A stretch of DNA of 64,000 nucleotides from assembly GCF_001543105.1 (NCBI RefSeq), contig NZ_CP014159.1:62001-126000 (forward strand), in the 5' to 3' direction. Origin of the DNA: Aerococcus christensenii (GTDB lineage: Bacteria; Bacillota; Bacilli; Lactobacillales; Aerococcaceae). The number at the start of each line of letters is the position of its first letter. Position 1 is the stretch's first letter. Position numbers and translations under genes: made by a program. Positions 54,589-63,203 of the stretch are shown here, piece after piece. The notes beneath the pieces were generated by a model. That model did no database searches and was not told the DNA's origin. It was given only the letters and a program-made list of their open reading frames with translations.

Positions 54589-55269
54589 ATGAAATTAGTA
54601 TTCATTCGTCACGGAGAAAGTGAACTCAACTTAGCCAATGTTTTTACAGGATGGCTAGATCCTAAGCTAAGCGAAAAAGGGCACAAGGAAGCTGCTCAAG
54701 CAGGGAAAGACCTTAAAGAAGCAGGGATTGAATTTGACTACGTTCATACTTCCGTTTTGACACGTGCAAATCAAACCTGTAACATCGTTCTTGAAAATAT
54801 GGACCGTCTCTATCTTCCAGTTGAAAAAAACTGGCGGCTCAATGAACGTCACTACGGCGCTTTACAAGGCTTAAATAAAGCCGAAACCGCTAAGAAATAT
54901 GGTGACGAACAAGTTCATATTTGGCGTCGTTCTTATGACGTTCGTCCCCCACAAGCAACGGGTGAACAAGCTTTTGACCAACGCTATGACCATTTAGACA
55001 CCCGTCATATGTTAGCGGGCGAATGCTTAAAAGATACCCTTGCTCGTACCTTACCTTACTGGGAAGACCATATTGCTCCACAACTTAAAGATGGGAAAAA
55101 CGTCTTAGTCGTTGCGCATGGGAACTCTCTTCGCTCCCTTGTAAAACATATCGAAAACATCTCTGATGAAGATATCATGGGCGTTGAAATTGCAACCGGC
55201 GAACCGATTGTCTACGACATTGACGAAAACTTAAATATCGTTAACAAAACTATCTTACACAAGAAATAA
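54589..55269 (+). CDS. gpmA: 2,3-bisphosphoglycerate-dependent phosphoglycerate mutase
   Basis: 226 aa. All dPGM motifs are seen: [36 protein letters not shown] (catalytic Glu), [11 protein letters not shown] and [14 protein letters not shown]. It interconverts 3- and 2-phosphoglycerate in glycolysis. High-expression codon use and a good AGAGGAGG site. The usual GES motif reads GEC here. A strong terminator follows. Confidence 0.96.
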   Translation: MKLVFIRHGESELNLANVFTGWLDPKLSEKGHKEAAQAGKDLKEAGIEFDYVHTSVLTRANQTCNIVLENMDRLYLPVEKNWRLNERHYGALQGLNKAETAKKYGDEQVHIWRRSYDVRPPQATGEQAFDQRYDHLDTRHMLAGECLKDTLARTLPYWEDHIAPQLKDGKNVLVVAHGNSLRSLVKHIENISDEDIMGVEIATGEPIVYDIDENLNIVNKTILHKK

Positions 55270-55282
55270 AACAGCCTTTTAA

Positions 55283-55319
55283 GGAAAACGACACGCTAAG
55301 TTTAGCGTGTCGTTTTTTT
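55283..55319 (+). terminator. Terminator after gpmA
   Basis: AAAACGACACGCTAA-GT-TTAGCGTGTCGTTTT, perfect 15-bp stem followed by TTT. Confidence 0.95.
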
Positions 55320-55330
55320 GTTTGCTAAAT

Positions 55331-57061
55331 TTAATGTTCAAATTGACTGGTGTAGAGGCGATAATAGAAACCTTTTTGGGCCAGTAAGTCCTTATGTCGT
55401 CCTTGTTCAACGACTCTTCCATGATCCATCACTAAGATCACCGATGCCTGTTCAATCGTCGATAAGCGATGGGCTACAACAAAGGTCGTTCGCCCTTTCA
55501 TCAAACGGTCGAAGGAAGCTTGCACCATTTTTTCGGTGAGGGTATCAATTGAAGAGGTTGCTTCATCCAGAATTAACATTTTCGGATTAGCCAAAATAAT
55601 ACGCGCGATACAGATCAATTGCTTTTGTCCGGTCGATAAATTACTGCCTTCTTCTTCCAGCAGCGTATCATAACCTTCAGGTAATTTTTCGATGAGGCGA
55701 TGAACACTGGCCTTCTTAGCTGCTTCGATGATCTCTTCTCGGCTAGCGGAAGGATTCCCGTAAGCAATATTATCTGCTACACTCCCTCTAAAGATCCAAG
55801 AATCTTGGAGAACCATCCCAAAGAGCTGCCTCAAGTCTTCTCGATGCATAGTCTGGGTGTCAATCCCGTCGATAGTAATCTTTCCCTTCTGTGGGTCATA
55901 GAAACGCATCAAGAGGTTGATCAGAGTGGTCTTGCCTGCTCCTGTTGGCCCGACAATGGCAACGGTTTGCCCAGAGCTGACCTCTAAGGACAAGTCCTCG
56001 ATCAAAGGATGGTCCTTTTGATAGGAGAAATAAAGGTGCTGGAGGGTAATGTTCCCTTCCACGTGAGGGAGTGTGTGGCTGCCGTTCGAAGGTTGGCGAT
56101 CCTTTTGTTCTAGGAATTCAAACACCCGTTGAGCGGAGGCTAAAGCCGTCTGCATCTCATTGATCACCGCAGAAATCTCATTAAAAGGTTGCGTATACTG
56201 ACTGGCATAAGTCAAGAAAGAAACAAAAAGTCCCACACTTAATTGTCCAGAGAGTACGGTGAAAGCCCCGTATAAGCCGACTAAAGCGTAGACCAAGCTA
56301 TTGATTAAACGAGAGGTTGGATTAATTAAAGCTCCTGAGAATTGAGAAATAACGCCACTTTTATGAAGGCGCTGGTTAATCTCGTCAAAGGCGTCCTGCG
56401 AGGCTCCCTGGTAAGAGAAAGACTTAATCAGATACTGGTTATTCGCCATTTCATCAATATAAGCCCCCAACTCTCCACGAATACGTACCTGTTCTTGGAA
56501 ATACCGATAGGTTCGATTGGCAATAATAGAAGAGACCAGCAAGGATACTGGGGTTAAAATAATAACTAATAAGCCCACCTTCCAGTTGAGAGACACCATC
56601 ACCAGAACAATCCCTATAATCGTCGCTATTCCTGAAAATAAGGAGGTCAAGCTTTGCAAGAGGCCTGATGCTAAGAGATCGATATCATTAATAATCCGGC
56701 TGACAATATCTCCAGAAGGATGACTATCTAAGTAAGCCAAGGGCAACTTGTGAATCTTAATAAAGGCTTCTTTACGTAATTTGTGGGTGATCTGGTAGGA
56801 TAATCTTGCCGCTAAACTATTCTGAAAGTAAATCACGACGCCTGCACTCAGTGCAAACAGAAAAATAAAAGCGACTTCCTGCTTGAGACAAGTCCAATCC
56901 ACTTGTCCTTCTCCTACTAAGCTATTCACCGCATGCCCGATATGAATCGGGATAATGAGCTGACAAATCACCGCTATCAAAGAGAAAAGAAGGAGTAAGG
57001 CTAATCCTCCAAAATAAGGGCGACTGTAACGCAAGAGCTTATGCGTGGGTTTATTTGTCAT
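55331..57061 (-). CDS. ABC exporter half-transporter (consensus Walker B, degenerate signature)
   Basis: 576 aa from the ATG at 57061, with GAGGAGG 8 bp upstream. Six-helix membrane domain (about 20-310), then the NBD with Walker A GPTGAGKTT, signature LSTGQKQL (not LSGGQ), Walker B LILDEATSSID and His switch VVAHRLST. It overlaps its partner gene by 11 bp. The pattern matches one half of a heterodimeric exporter of the LmrCD/BmrCD/TM287-288 type, exporting drugs or lipids. Confidence 0.92.
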   Translation of the reverse strand: MTNKPTHKLLRYSRPYFGGLALLLLFSLIAVICQLIIPIHIGHAVNSLVGEGQVDWTCLKQEVAFIFLFALSAGVVIYFQNSLAARLSYQITHKLRKEAFIKIHKLPLAYLDSHPSGDIVSRIINDIDLLASGLLQSLTSLFSGIATIIGIVLVMVSLNWKVGLLVIILTPVSLLVSSIIANRTYRYFQEQVRIRGELGAYIDEMANNQYLIKSFSYQGASQDAFDEINQRLHKSGVISQFSGALINPTSRLINSLVYALVGLYGAFTVLSGQLSVGLFVSFLTYASQYTQPFNEISAVINEMQTALASAQRVFEFLEQKDRQPSNGSHTLPHVEGNITLQHLYFSYQKDHPLIEDLSLEVSSGQTVAIVGPTGAGKTTLINLLMRFYDPQKGKITIDGIDTQTMHREDLRQLFGMVLQDSWIFRGSVADNIAYGNPSASREEIIEAAKKASVHRLIEKLPEGYDTLLEEEGSNLSTGQKQLICIARIILANPKMLILDEATSSIDTLTEKMVQASFDRLMKGRTTFVVAHRLSTIEQASVILVMDHGRVVEQGRHKDLLAQKGFYYRLYTSQFEH

Positions 57062-58778
57062 CTTTTGTCGCCTCCTCTGGATATTGGGAATAATAAATGG
57101 CCCGATAAGTTTCACACTGATCTAAAAGTTCTTGATGGTTCGCAAATCCTACCATTTCGCCATGATCTAAGACGAGAATTTTGTCGGCATAGCGAATCGA
57201 AGAGATCCGCTGAGAAATGACTAACAGCGTCTTAGGAAGTGATTTGAGATTTTCTCGAATTCTTCTCTCTGTCGCAAAATCCAAAGCGCTCAAAGAATCA
57301 TCTAAAATCAATAAACGGGAAGGGTTCAGTAAGGCCCGGGCTATCGTTAATCGCTGCCTTTGTCCGCCTGAGAAATTCATCCCTCCCTGATCAACGAAAC
57401 TGTCTAAGCCGGCTTCTTTTTCCCGAACAAAGTCAGCCGCTTGTGCGCATTCGAGTGCTTGCCATAAGTCTTCGTCACTGGCTTTGGGATTGGCCATCAA
57501 AAGATTCGAACGAATCGTTCCTGTTAAGAGAACGGCCTTTTGAGGGACAAGGGCAATTTGTTGACGGATCTTATCGAGAGGAAGTGAGGCATAAGGCTGG
57601 CCATCTAAAGTTATTTCTCCTTCAGTGACAGGATAAAAGCCCATCAAGAGATTAACCAAAATGGTCTTGCCTGCTCCCGTTCCGCCAATCACCCCAATCC
57701 ACTGTCCTGACTCCATCGTTAGATCAATAGCTTTTAAAATAGGATGCTTGCCGTAAACAAAGGTCACTTGTTTAAAGTCAACGTGTGCTCCAGAAGTAGG
57801 CATGGATTCATCGAATGAAAGACCAGCCACCTCCTCCTTATCTGGGAGGTCTAAGAAAGCATCCAACCTTTTGGCAGAAGCAAAGCCCCGACTCATAATA
57901 ACCAATAATTTGACCAAAACACTCAAGGCTAAGAAGATGCTATTCATATAAGCGATAAGGGCAATCACTTCTCCTTGCCTAAAGAAGCCATTATCCACTA
58001 GAGTTGCTCCAAAATAAATAATCAAGCCAATGCAGATATTAACCACCATCAGACTCATCGGCGTTGCTAGCGCTTGAACTTGCCCGACTTTAATTTGTTG
58101 CTTAAAGAGATGATCATTGGCTTTTTTGAAGCGATCAATTTCTCTCTTGTGGTTCACAAACGCGCGAATAACCCTTATTCCGGTGAGATTTTCCCGAACT
58201 TGTCCAGATAGGCGGTCGAGTTGGTCTTGAATACGTGCAAACCGGCGATTAGAATTGATAGTAATTCCTGAGAAAACAAAAGCTAAGGCTATCCCACCTA
58301 AAATAAAGATAGGTGACAAGGTAGGACTCATCCAGTAAGCCATCCCCATAGCTCCTAAAACAATCACAGGAGAGCGAGAAGCTAACCGTAAGCTCTTGGC
58401 GACAGCTTCTTGAACATTATGACTATCATTCGTTACACGAGTCACAATGGCTTGAGGGCCCTGATGATCTATCTGCTCCAAGTCTAATTGGCAAATTTTT
58501 TGATACAAGGCATGCCGTATCGTGGTGCCGACAGTCTGCATCGTTAAGGAAGCGTACCATTGACACACTAAAGCACACAGATAGCCCATAATGGGGAAAA
58601 GAATCAAGAGCAGGCCATGAGTAAGTACATAATGTGCATCTCCCGCATGAATGCCTTGATTAATAATATCTGCCATCACATAAGGAACCATCAGTTCCAA
58701 AACAGCTTCTCCTACTTTTGCAAAAAAAGCGAGGATTTCTTTGCGCCAATTTTTCAAAATAATCGGCCAAACATGCAT
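57051..58778 (-). CDS. ABC exporter half-transporter (degenerate catalytic site)
   Basis: 575 aa from the ATG at 58778, 8 bp after AGGAG. Membrane domain with six helices, then the NBD with Walker A GGTGAGKTI, canonical signature FSGGQRQRL, Walker B followed by Asp not Glu (LILDDSLSALD) and Gln instead of the switch His (VISQRISS). So its own ATP site is non-catalytic. With the partner it forms one consensus and one degenerate site. Confidence 0.92.
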   Translation of the reverse strand: MHVWPIILKNWRKEILAFFAKVGEAVLELMVPYVMADIINQGIHAGDAHYVLTHGLLLILFPIMGYLCALVCQWYASLTMQTVGTTIRHALYQKICQLDLEQIDHQGPQAIVTRVTNDSHNVQEAVAKSLRLASRSPVIVLGAMGMAYWMSPTLSPIFILGGIALAFVFSGITINSNRRFARIQDQLDRLSGQVRENLTGIRVIRAFVNHKREIDRFKKANDHLFKQQIKVGQVQALATPMSLMVVNICIGLIIYFGATLVDNGFFRQGEVIALIAYMNSIFLALSVLVKLLVIMSRGFASAKRLDAFLDLPDKEEVAGLSFDESMPTSGAHVDFKQVTFVYGKHPILKAIDLTMESGQWIGVIGGTGAGKTILVNLLMGFYPVTEGEITLDGQPYASLPLDKIRQQIALVPQKAVLLTGTIRSNLLMANPKASDEDLWQALECAQAADFVREKEAGLDSFVDQGGMNFSGGQRQRLTIARALLNPSRLLILDDSLSALDFATERRIRENLKSLPKTLLVISQRISSIRYADKILVLDHGEMVGFANHQELLDQCETYRAIYYSQYPEEATKDDK

Positions 58779-58899
58779 CTTCCTCACTCCTAACTTTTTA
58801 AGATAAATCTATCTTACTCTAATTATTAAAAATTTCAATTTTGAAACGGAATTTTTGGGAAATCTCAGACATGCTTTTGAAAAACTCAGACGTCCTGTC

Positions 58900-58947
58900 A
58901 AAAAATAACGCCGTTCCTGGAAACCTCTTCTCCAACAGAATGGCGTT
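58900..58947 (-). terminator. Terminator after folT
   Basis: The minus strand pairs AACGCC(A)TTC with GGAA(C)GGCGTT across a long loop, followed by ATTTTTTG. Confidence 0.75.
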
Positions 58948-58971
58948 TAATCCTTAACTCCTATTCATTCA

Positions 58972-59511
58972 CTAATGTTGTGTCATTTTAGCGTAGATTC
59001 TTGTTTTGTAAAGAGCCCTCATCACTAATAAAAGTAAAGCGACATCAATTGGAAACTTGATAGCTGTCCGAATGTAGCGTGCCACTATGAACAGAGGGGA
59101 CTGATACATAATATTTAACCAGATAGGCGTTAAGATAAAGGAAACTAAGACAGTCGTCACCACTTTGGCAAGGATGATTCGTTTCACATTATATCCCTTC
59201 TGGAAAAGAAAGACCCCATAAATAATACCTGCTAAAAAAGCGTTCAATGTAAACCCTGGGAAGAAAAAGCCAGACGGTTTTAAAACAAAACCTAAGATAT
59301 CCGTAAATATGGCGCCTAACCCTGCATAGATGGGGCCAAATACAGCGCCCATAACGGCCGACGTTAAGAACGCAAAGGAAATCTTTAAGGTTGGCGTCAG
59401 CACCAAACTAAATTGGTTCATCACCAAATGGAGTGCGATTAACAACCCCATTCCCGTTACTGTTTGACTGATCGATATCCCTTGGGGTAACCATTTCTTC
59501 AAATTCAACAT
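58972..59511 (-). CDS. folT: Folate ECF transporter S component FolT
   Basis: 179 aa, about six helices. Family features are the N-terminal helix pair, KISFAFLTSAVMGAVFGPIY, and the GFFFPGFTLNAFLAGIIYG region of FolT. The start ATG 59511 has a GGAGGG site that is also part of the riboswitch expression hairpin. It binds folate and docks to the shared ECF module encoded elsewhere. The THF riboswitch leader strongly supports the substrate. Confidence 0.93.
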   Translation of the reverse strand: MLNLKKWLPQGISISQTVTGMGLLIALHLVMNQFSLVLTPTLKISFAFLTSAVMGAVFGPIYAGLGAIFTDILGFVLKPSGFFFPGFTLNAFLAGIIYGVFLFQKGYNVKRIILAKVVTTVLVSFILTPIWLNIMYQSPLFIVARYIRTAIKFPIDVALLLLVMRALYKTRIYAKMTQH

Positions 59512-59514
59512 AAC

Positions 59515-59540
59515 AAAAAACCCTCCTTATATCTGGAGAG
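59515..59540 (-). promoter_or_regulatory. Riboswitch expression platform: SD-sequestering hairpin with T-tract
   Basis: The minus strand reads CTCTCC-AGATATAA-GGAGGG-TTTTTT. The hairpin buries the folT ribosome binding site and is followed by a T6 run, so it may act on translation, on termination, or both. Confidence 0.7.
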
Positions 59541-59577
59541 CACCATCTAAATGGTCACATTACACTCGTAACCTACT

Positions 59578-59672
59578 GAGCGAATGCGAATGAGCATCGC
59601 GAGGGTTTCAGTCCCTCTTCGTCCAGCAGCAACATTCCGTCCACTGACACTTAACGCACTCATCCTACTCTC
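59578..59672 (-). ncRNA. THF riboswitch upstream of folT
   Basis: The minus-strand RNA starts GAGAGTAGGATGAGTGCG and carries GCGTTAAGTG, GGAATGTTGC, CGAAGAGGGAC...CCCTCGCG and ends GCATTCGCTC. This order and the paired segments (GGATGAGTGCG with CGCATTCGCTC-type closing, GAGGG with CCCTC) match the tetrahydrofolate riboswitch. It lies between the promoter and folT. Binding of THF should lower folT expression. Confidence 0.9.
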
Positions 59673-59679
59673 AAAAAGA

Positions 59680-59707
59680 ATTATACACGAATTTCCCTGA
59701 GAGTAAA
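59680..59707 (-). promoter_or_regulatory. Promoter of the folT leader
   Basis: On the minus strand, TATAAT (59680-59685) lies 7 bp before the riboswitch, with a weaker TTTACT (59702-59707) 16 bp upstream. Confidence 0.65.
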
Positions 59708-59822
59708 GCGTAACTCTTTATTTTCTTTCTGTTTATGCTAAAATAATCACGCTCACTTTTCAGTTCTTAGGCTTTAGAAGTTTCTTTTTAATCCAATTTC
59801 TTTTAGAAAGCAGGCGTTTCTT

Positions 59823-61061
59823 TTGATAAAAACATTAAAAAACAGAATTTTTCTCTATCTTGTCGCTCTTCTTTTAGGAGCGGGAGCTGGACTGATCGAT
59901 ACGATCTTTGCCCTTGGTTTGGCAGAAGTTAGTGACCTCAGATATCTTGGACACTCGCGTATCTTACTCGGACTTCCTGTGATCGGTCTTCTTATTATTT
60001 TCGGCTATCGTACCTTTTCTCCTAAGGCACAGGCGGGCATGCATGCTGTCTTTACAAGTTTCTTTCAAAAAGATTCCTCGATTCCTCTGGCCCTCATTCC
60101 CCTTCTTACCCTTTCCACTTGGCTCACCCATCTTTTTGGAGGATCTGCTGGTAGAGAAGGCGTAGCAGTTCAATTAGGAGCAACTCTCGGTGATTGGTTG
60201 AGTCGGAAGTTTCCCTTCTTTTCTAAGCAAGACTTACTCATTATGGGGGTAGCTGCTGGTTTTTCGGGGCTTTTCCAATGTCCCTTAGCTGCCACCTTTT
60301 TTGCCTTGGAATTATTTGTAGCTGGGCATTTATATCTTCGCGCCCTGTGTCCGACCCTCATCGCTTCGTTTAGCGCTTATTGGCTAAGGACAAGTCTCAC
60401 TCATCCAAAAACCACCTATTCCTTATTAGTGCCGTCTTTATTTTCTATGTCTATTTCTCACTTCTTAGCCTTGATTCTTTTGGGAATTCTTTGTGCTCTG
60501 GTGGGGCTAGGCTTTTCCCGCTGCCTCTCTTTTCTTAAAAAGACATGTGCCAGGATCTGTTCCAATCCTTATTGGCGGATAGGCTTAGGGGGGATTGTGT
60601 TGATGGTTCTCCTTATCTTAGCCCATCATGGGCGATATGCAGGCTTAGGGACCAACCTGATTGACCTCTCCCTCCATAATGGGACGATCTTTAGTTACGA
60701 CTGGCTACTCAAACTTATTCTGACCTGTTTGACCCTTTCTATTGGTTTTCAAGGAGGAGAAGTCACTCCGCTCCTGTCTATCGGAGCAAGTTTTGGAGCT
60801 TTCATGGGGCCACTTCTTGGCCTTCCTGTTCCAATGGCCGCAGCGCTTGGTTATGTTGCCGTCTTTTCCTCAGCAAGTAATACCTTACTAGGGCCTATTT
60901 TTATGGCAATAGAACTGTTTGATCCTCAACTCTCCCTTTACGCCCTCTTAGTGGTTACGATCGCTTATGCCTTCAACCATAATGAAAGTATCTACACTGA
61001 TCAAAAAGTTGCCCCTCTTCTTTCCTTCAAAAAATTCTTAAAAAATCCCTTCAAGCTCTGA
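59823..61061 (+). CDS. CLC-type fluoride/proton antiporter (CLC-F/EriC-F)
   Basis: 412 aa, about twelve membrane segments, starting at TTG 59823. CLC family: HLFGGSAGREGVAVQLGA (GREGV, 110-114) and GFQGGEVTPLLSIGASFGAF. The first selectivity loop has AGMH (71-74) in place of the GSGIP of chloride CLCs, and GGEVTP replaces GGxFxP. These are features of the fluoride-specific branch. It would expel fluoride in exchange for protons. No fluoride (crcB) riboswitch was found upstream. Confidence 0.82.
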   Translation: MIKTLKNRIFLYLVALLLGAGAGLIDTIFALGLAEVSDLRYLGHSRILLGLPVIGLLIIFGYRTFSPKAQAGMHAVFTSFFQKDSSIPLALIPLLTLSTWLTHLFGGSAGREGVAVQLGATLGDWLSRKFPFFSKQDLLIMGVAAGFSGLFQCPLAATFFALELFVAGHLYLRALCPTLIASFSAYWLRTSLTHPKTTYSLLVPSLFSMSISHFLALILLGILCALVGLGFSRCLSFLKKTCARICSNPYWRIGLGGIVLMVLLILAHHGRYAGLGTNLIDLSLHNGTIFSYDWLLKLILTCLTLSIGFQGGEVTPLLSIGASFGAFMGPLLGLPVPMAAALGYVAVFSSASNTLLGPIFMAIELFDPQLSLYALLVVTIAYAFNHNESIYTDQKVAPLLSFKKFLKNPFKL

Positions 61062-61085
61062 AGGTTTCCGAGTTTTTAATTTCAG

Positions 61086-61112
61086 TCCTTCCTGCTTGGA
61101 GGGATTTTTTAT
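61086..61112 (+). terminator. Terminator after the CLC gene
   Basis: TCCTTCC-TGCTT-GGAGGGA followed by TTTTTT. Confidence 0.8.
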
Positions 61113-61126
61113 TTTGAGGGGAAGAC

Positions 61127-61720
61127 CTATTTCGCACCTTCTTCTCTGGCGACTTGTAGGTAGGTCTTTATATTCTCAATCGGCGTGTTGTAAGGCACCC
61201 CACACCCTGACCGTAAAATAAAGCCCTTAGGAGAATCTTTCCCTTTAGCGTAACAGGCTTTTACTTTTTCAGCAACTAAATCTGGACTTCCTTGACAAAG
61301 AACAGCCACTGGATCGACATTGCCCATAATAACCATCTGATCCCCCAATTCTTGTTTAGCAATTTCCAAATCCACATTTTGATCTACCGATAAGGCTGAA
61401 GCCCCCGTCTGTCCAATGAGAGGGAGGACCTTAGTGATATGGCCACAAATGTGCAAAGAAACATCCGAAGTATAGTGGTTAATATGGCGAATAAGTTCTT
61501 GTTCATAAGGCAAGGCAAACGTTTGGTAAGGGACTTGACAGCCTGACCGTAGAATAAAACCCGCTGGCGCATCGTAAGCCTCTTGGTAGACCTCTTGAAC
61601 AGAATGTCTCATATCCTCTTCACTTCCTTGAAGAAAGACAGTAACTGGATCAATGTTACCGATAAGCGTAATCCTATCCTCCCTTCTTAAAACGGGAAGC
61701 CTTAGCAAATAAACGTTCAA
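61127..61720 (-). pseudogene. UroD-type corrinoid methyltransferase, chimeric remnant
   Basis: About 198 codons. The frame contains the same C-terminal block twice: ITLIGNIDPVTVFLQGSEED with GFILRSGCQVPYQT, then VIMGNVDPVAVLCQGSPD with GFILRSGCGVPYNTP. The middle holds LHICGHITKVLPLIGQTGA with the metal-binding His/Cys. So the tail of one MtaA/MtbA-type (uroporphyrinogen decarboxylase family) gene is fused to the C-terminal half of a paralogue, with the N-terminal halves missing. The start overlaps the RACo-like gene. Confidence 0.8.
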
Positions 61721-63190
61721 ATCTTTTGAGAACGGAAAGTTCGGTATAATCCACCCCTTTAGCGATCTGGACCATCTCTTTTCTAGCCTGACTTGAAATT
61801 AAATTCAAATAAGCGCCAGAATGGGAGGCGTTACCTACATAACGGATTTTTCCTTGAAATTCATGGGGAAATAATCCTGTAAGAAGCAGAGATTCTTCCG
61901 AAATATGACTACCAAATTGCCCTGCTACAACCACCTCATCCAGGTCTGCCGCTTCATATCCTGTCTTTTCCAACAGGACTTGAATGCCCGCAAAAATAGT
62001 CGCATTAGCTAATTGAACATGCTGGATATCCTTTTGGGTAATGATAATGTCATTGATCAAACGCACATAACGCTTGCCTTCTTTTTCAAAGATATAATGC
62101 TTTCTTTGATCGGTTGCCTCCAGACTAGTCGGATCGACTAACCTTCCTCTCTGGTTGATCCATTCTTGATCCACGAATTCACGAATAGCAGCCAAAATCC
62201 CTGAGCCACAAATTCCTAAGGGCTCTCCTCCTCCAATGACCGACAGATCTAAACCTTCTTCACCTATGTGGATCTCTTCAATCGCTCCTTGGGAAGCTTT
62301 CATTCCTGAATGAATCATCATCCCTTCAAGGGCAGGCCCTGCTGGCGCCGAACAAGCATATAAATGTCCTCGATCGCCTAAAACAATTTCTCCATTCGTT
62401 CCTATATCGATAAACAAACTTTTTCCTGGAAACTTATAGATTTGTCTAGCATATATCCCCCCTAAAATATCTGACCCAATGTAAGAGGAAACTGTAGGAA
62501 GAGCGGCCAGTTGTGCAAAGGGAGAAAGGCCATTCAATCCAACAACTGAGCAAGGAATACTTTTCCCTTTTTGAAGGGTTAAAACATAAGGAGAACGTCC
62601 AATCGTTCGAGGATCTACCCCGAGAAGTAAGTGGGTCATGGTGGGATTTCCTGCCACAGAAACTTCACAGATAAATTCAGAAGGGACCTGAGTCTTCTGG
62701 AAGACTTCCTGGATCATTTGACAGATGACCTTAATCACAACTGCTTGTTCCTCTAATAAACCCTGCTTTCCATGCTTCACTACGTAAGCAATCCGGGCGA
62801 TGACTTCTTGACCAAAAGGAATCTGCGGATTCAACTCCTTAGCAGATTCTAGCAAGCGGCCTGTCTGTAAATCCACCAAGCTTAATACCATAGTTGTTGT
62901 TCCGATATCGACAGCGACTCCATATTGATGGGCTCTAGTATCTCCGTTTTCAATTCCTATGAGACGTTTTCCTTGATAAACACCTGTCCACTCTTCAGCA
63001 TCTGACGAAAAAGCCCGTAAAGCTTCAAAAGGAATCTCTTCTCCCACCGCCTCTTCCAAAGCATACTCATAAGAAAACGGTTCTTGGAGACTCGGACGCT
63101 CAAAAGAAAGTAACTTCTTCGTAATGACTGGTGCAAGCGGAAGATCGGGTAATTCCCAGAAATTAAAATTGGATGATTTCTCTCAATCAT
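61674..63190 (-). pseudogene. RACo/DUF4445-type corrinoid activation protein, N-terminal ferredoxin domain lost
   Basis: A long open frame to 63059 (461 codons from a TTG) and, without a start codon, back to a TGA near 63178. The ATG at 63190 with GGAGAAAAG is in another frame. The protein part is the ASKHA-like ATPase core of reductive activators of corrinoid proteins: VAVDIGTTTMVLSLVD, SVAGNPTMTHLLLGVDP, DIGTNGEIVLGD and VVVAGQFGSHISEESLLLTG. The usual N-terminal 2Fe-2S domain and linker are missing. It is probably not functional. Confidence 0.78.
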
Positions 63191-63203
63191 TCTTCTTTTC
63201 TCC

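Noticed and set aside
59686-59822. Fluoride riboswitch before the CLC gene
   Set aside because: None of the crcB-motif segments is recognisable on the plus strand.
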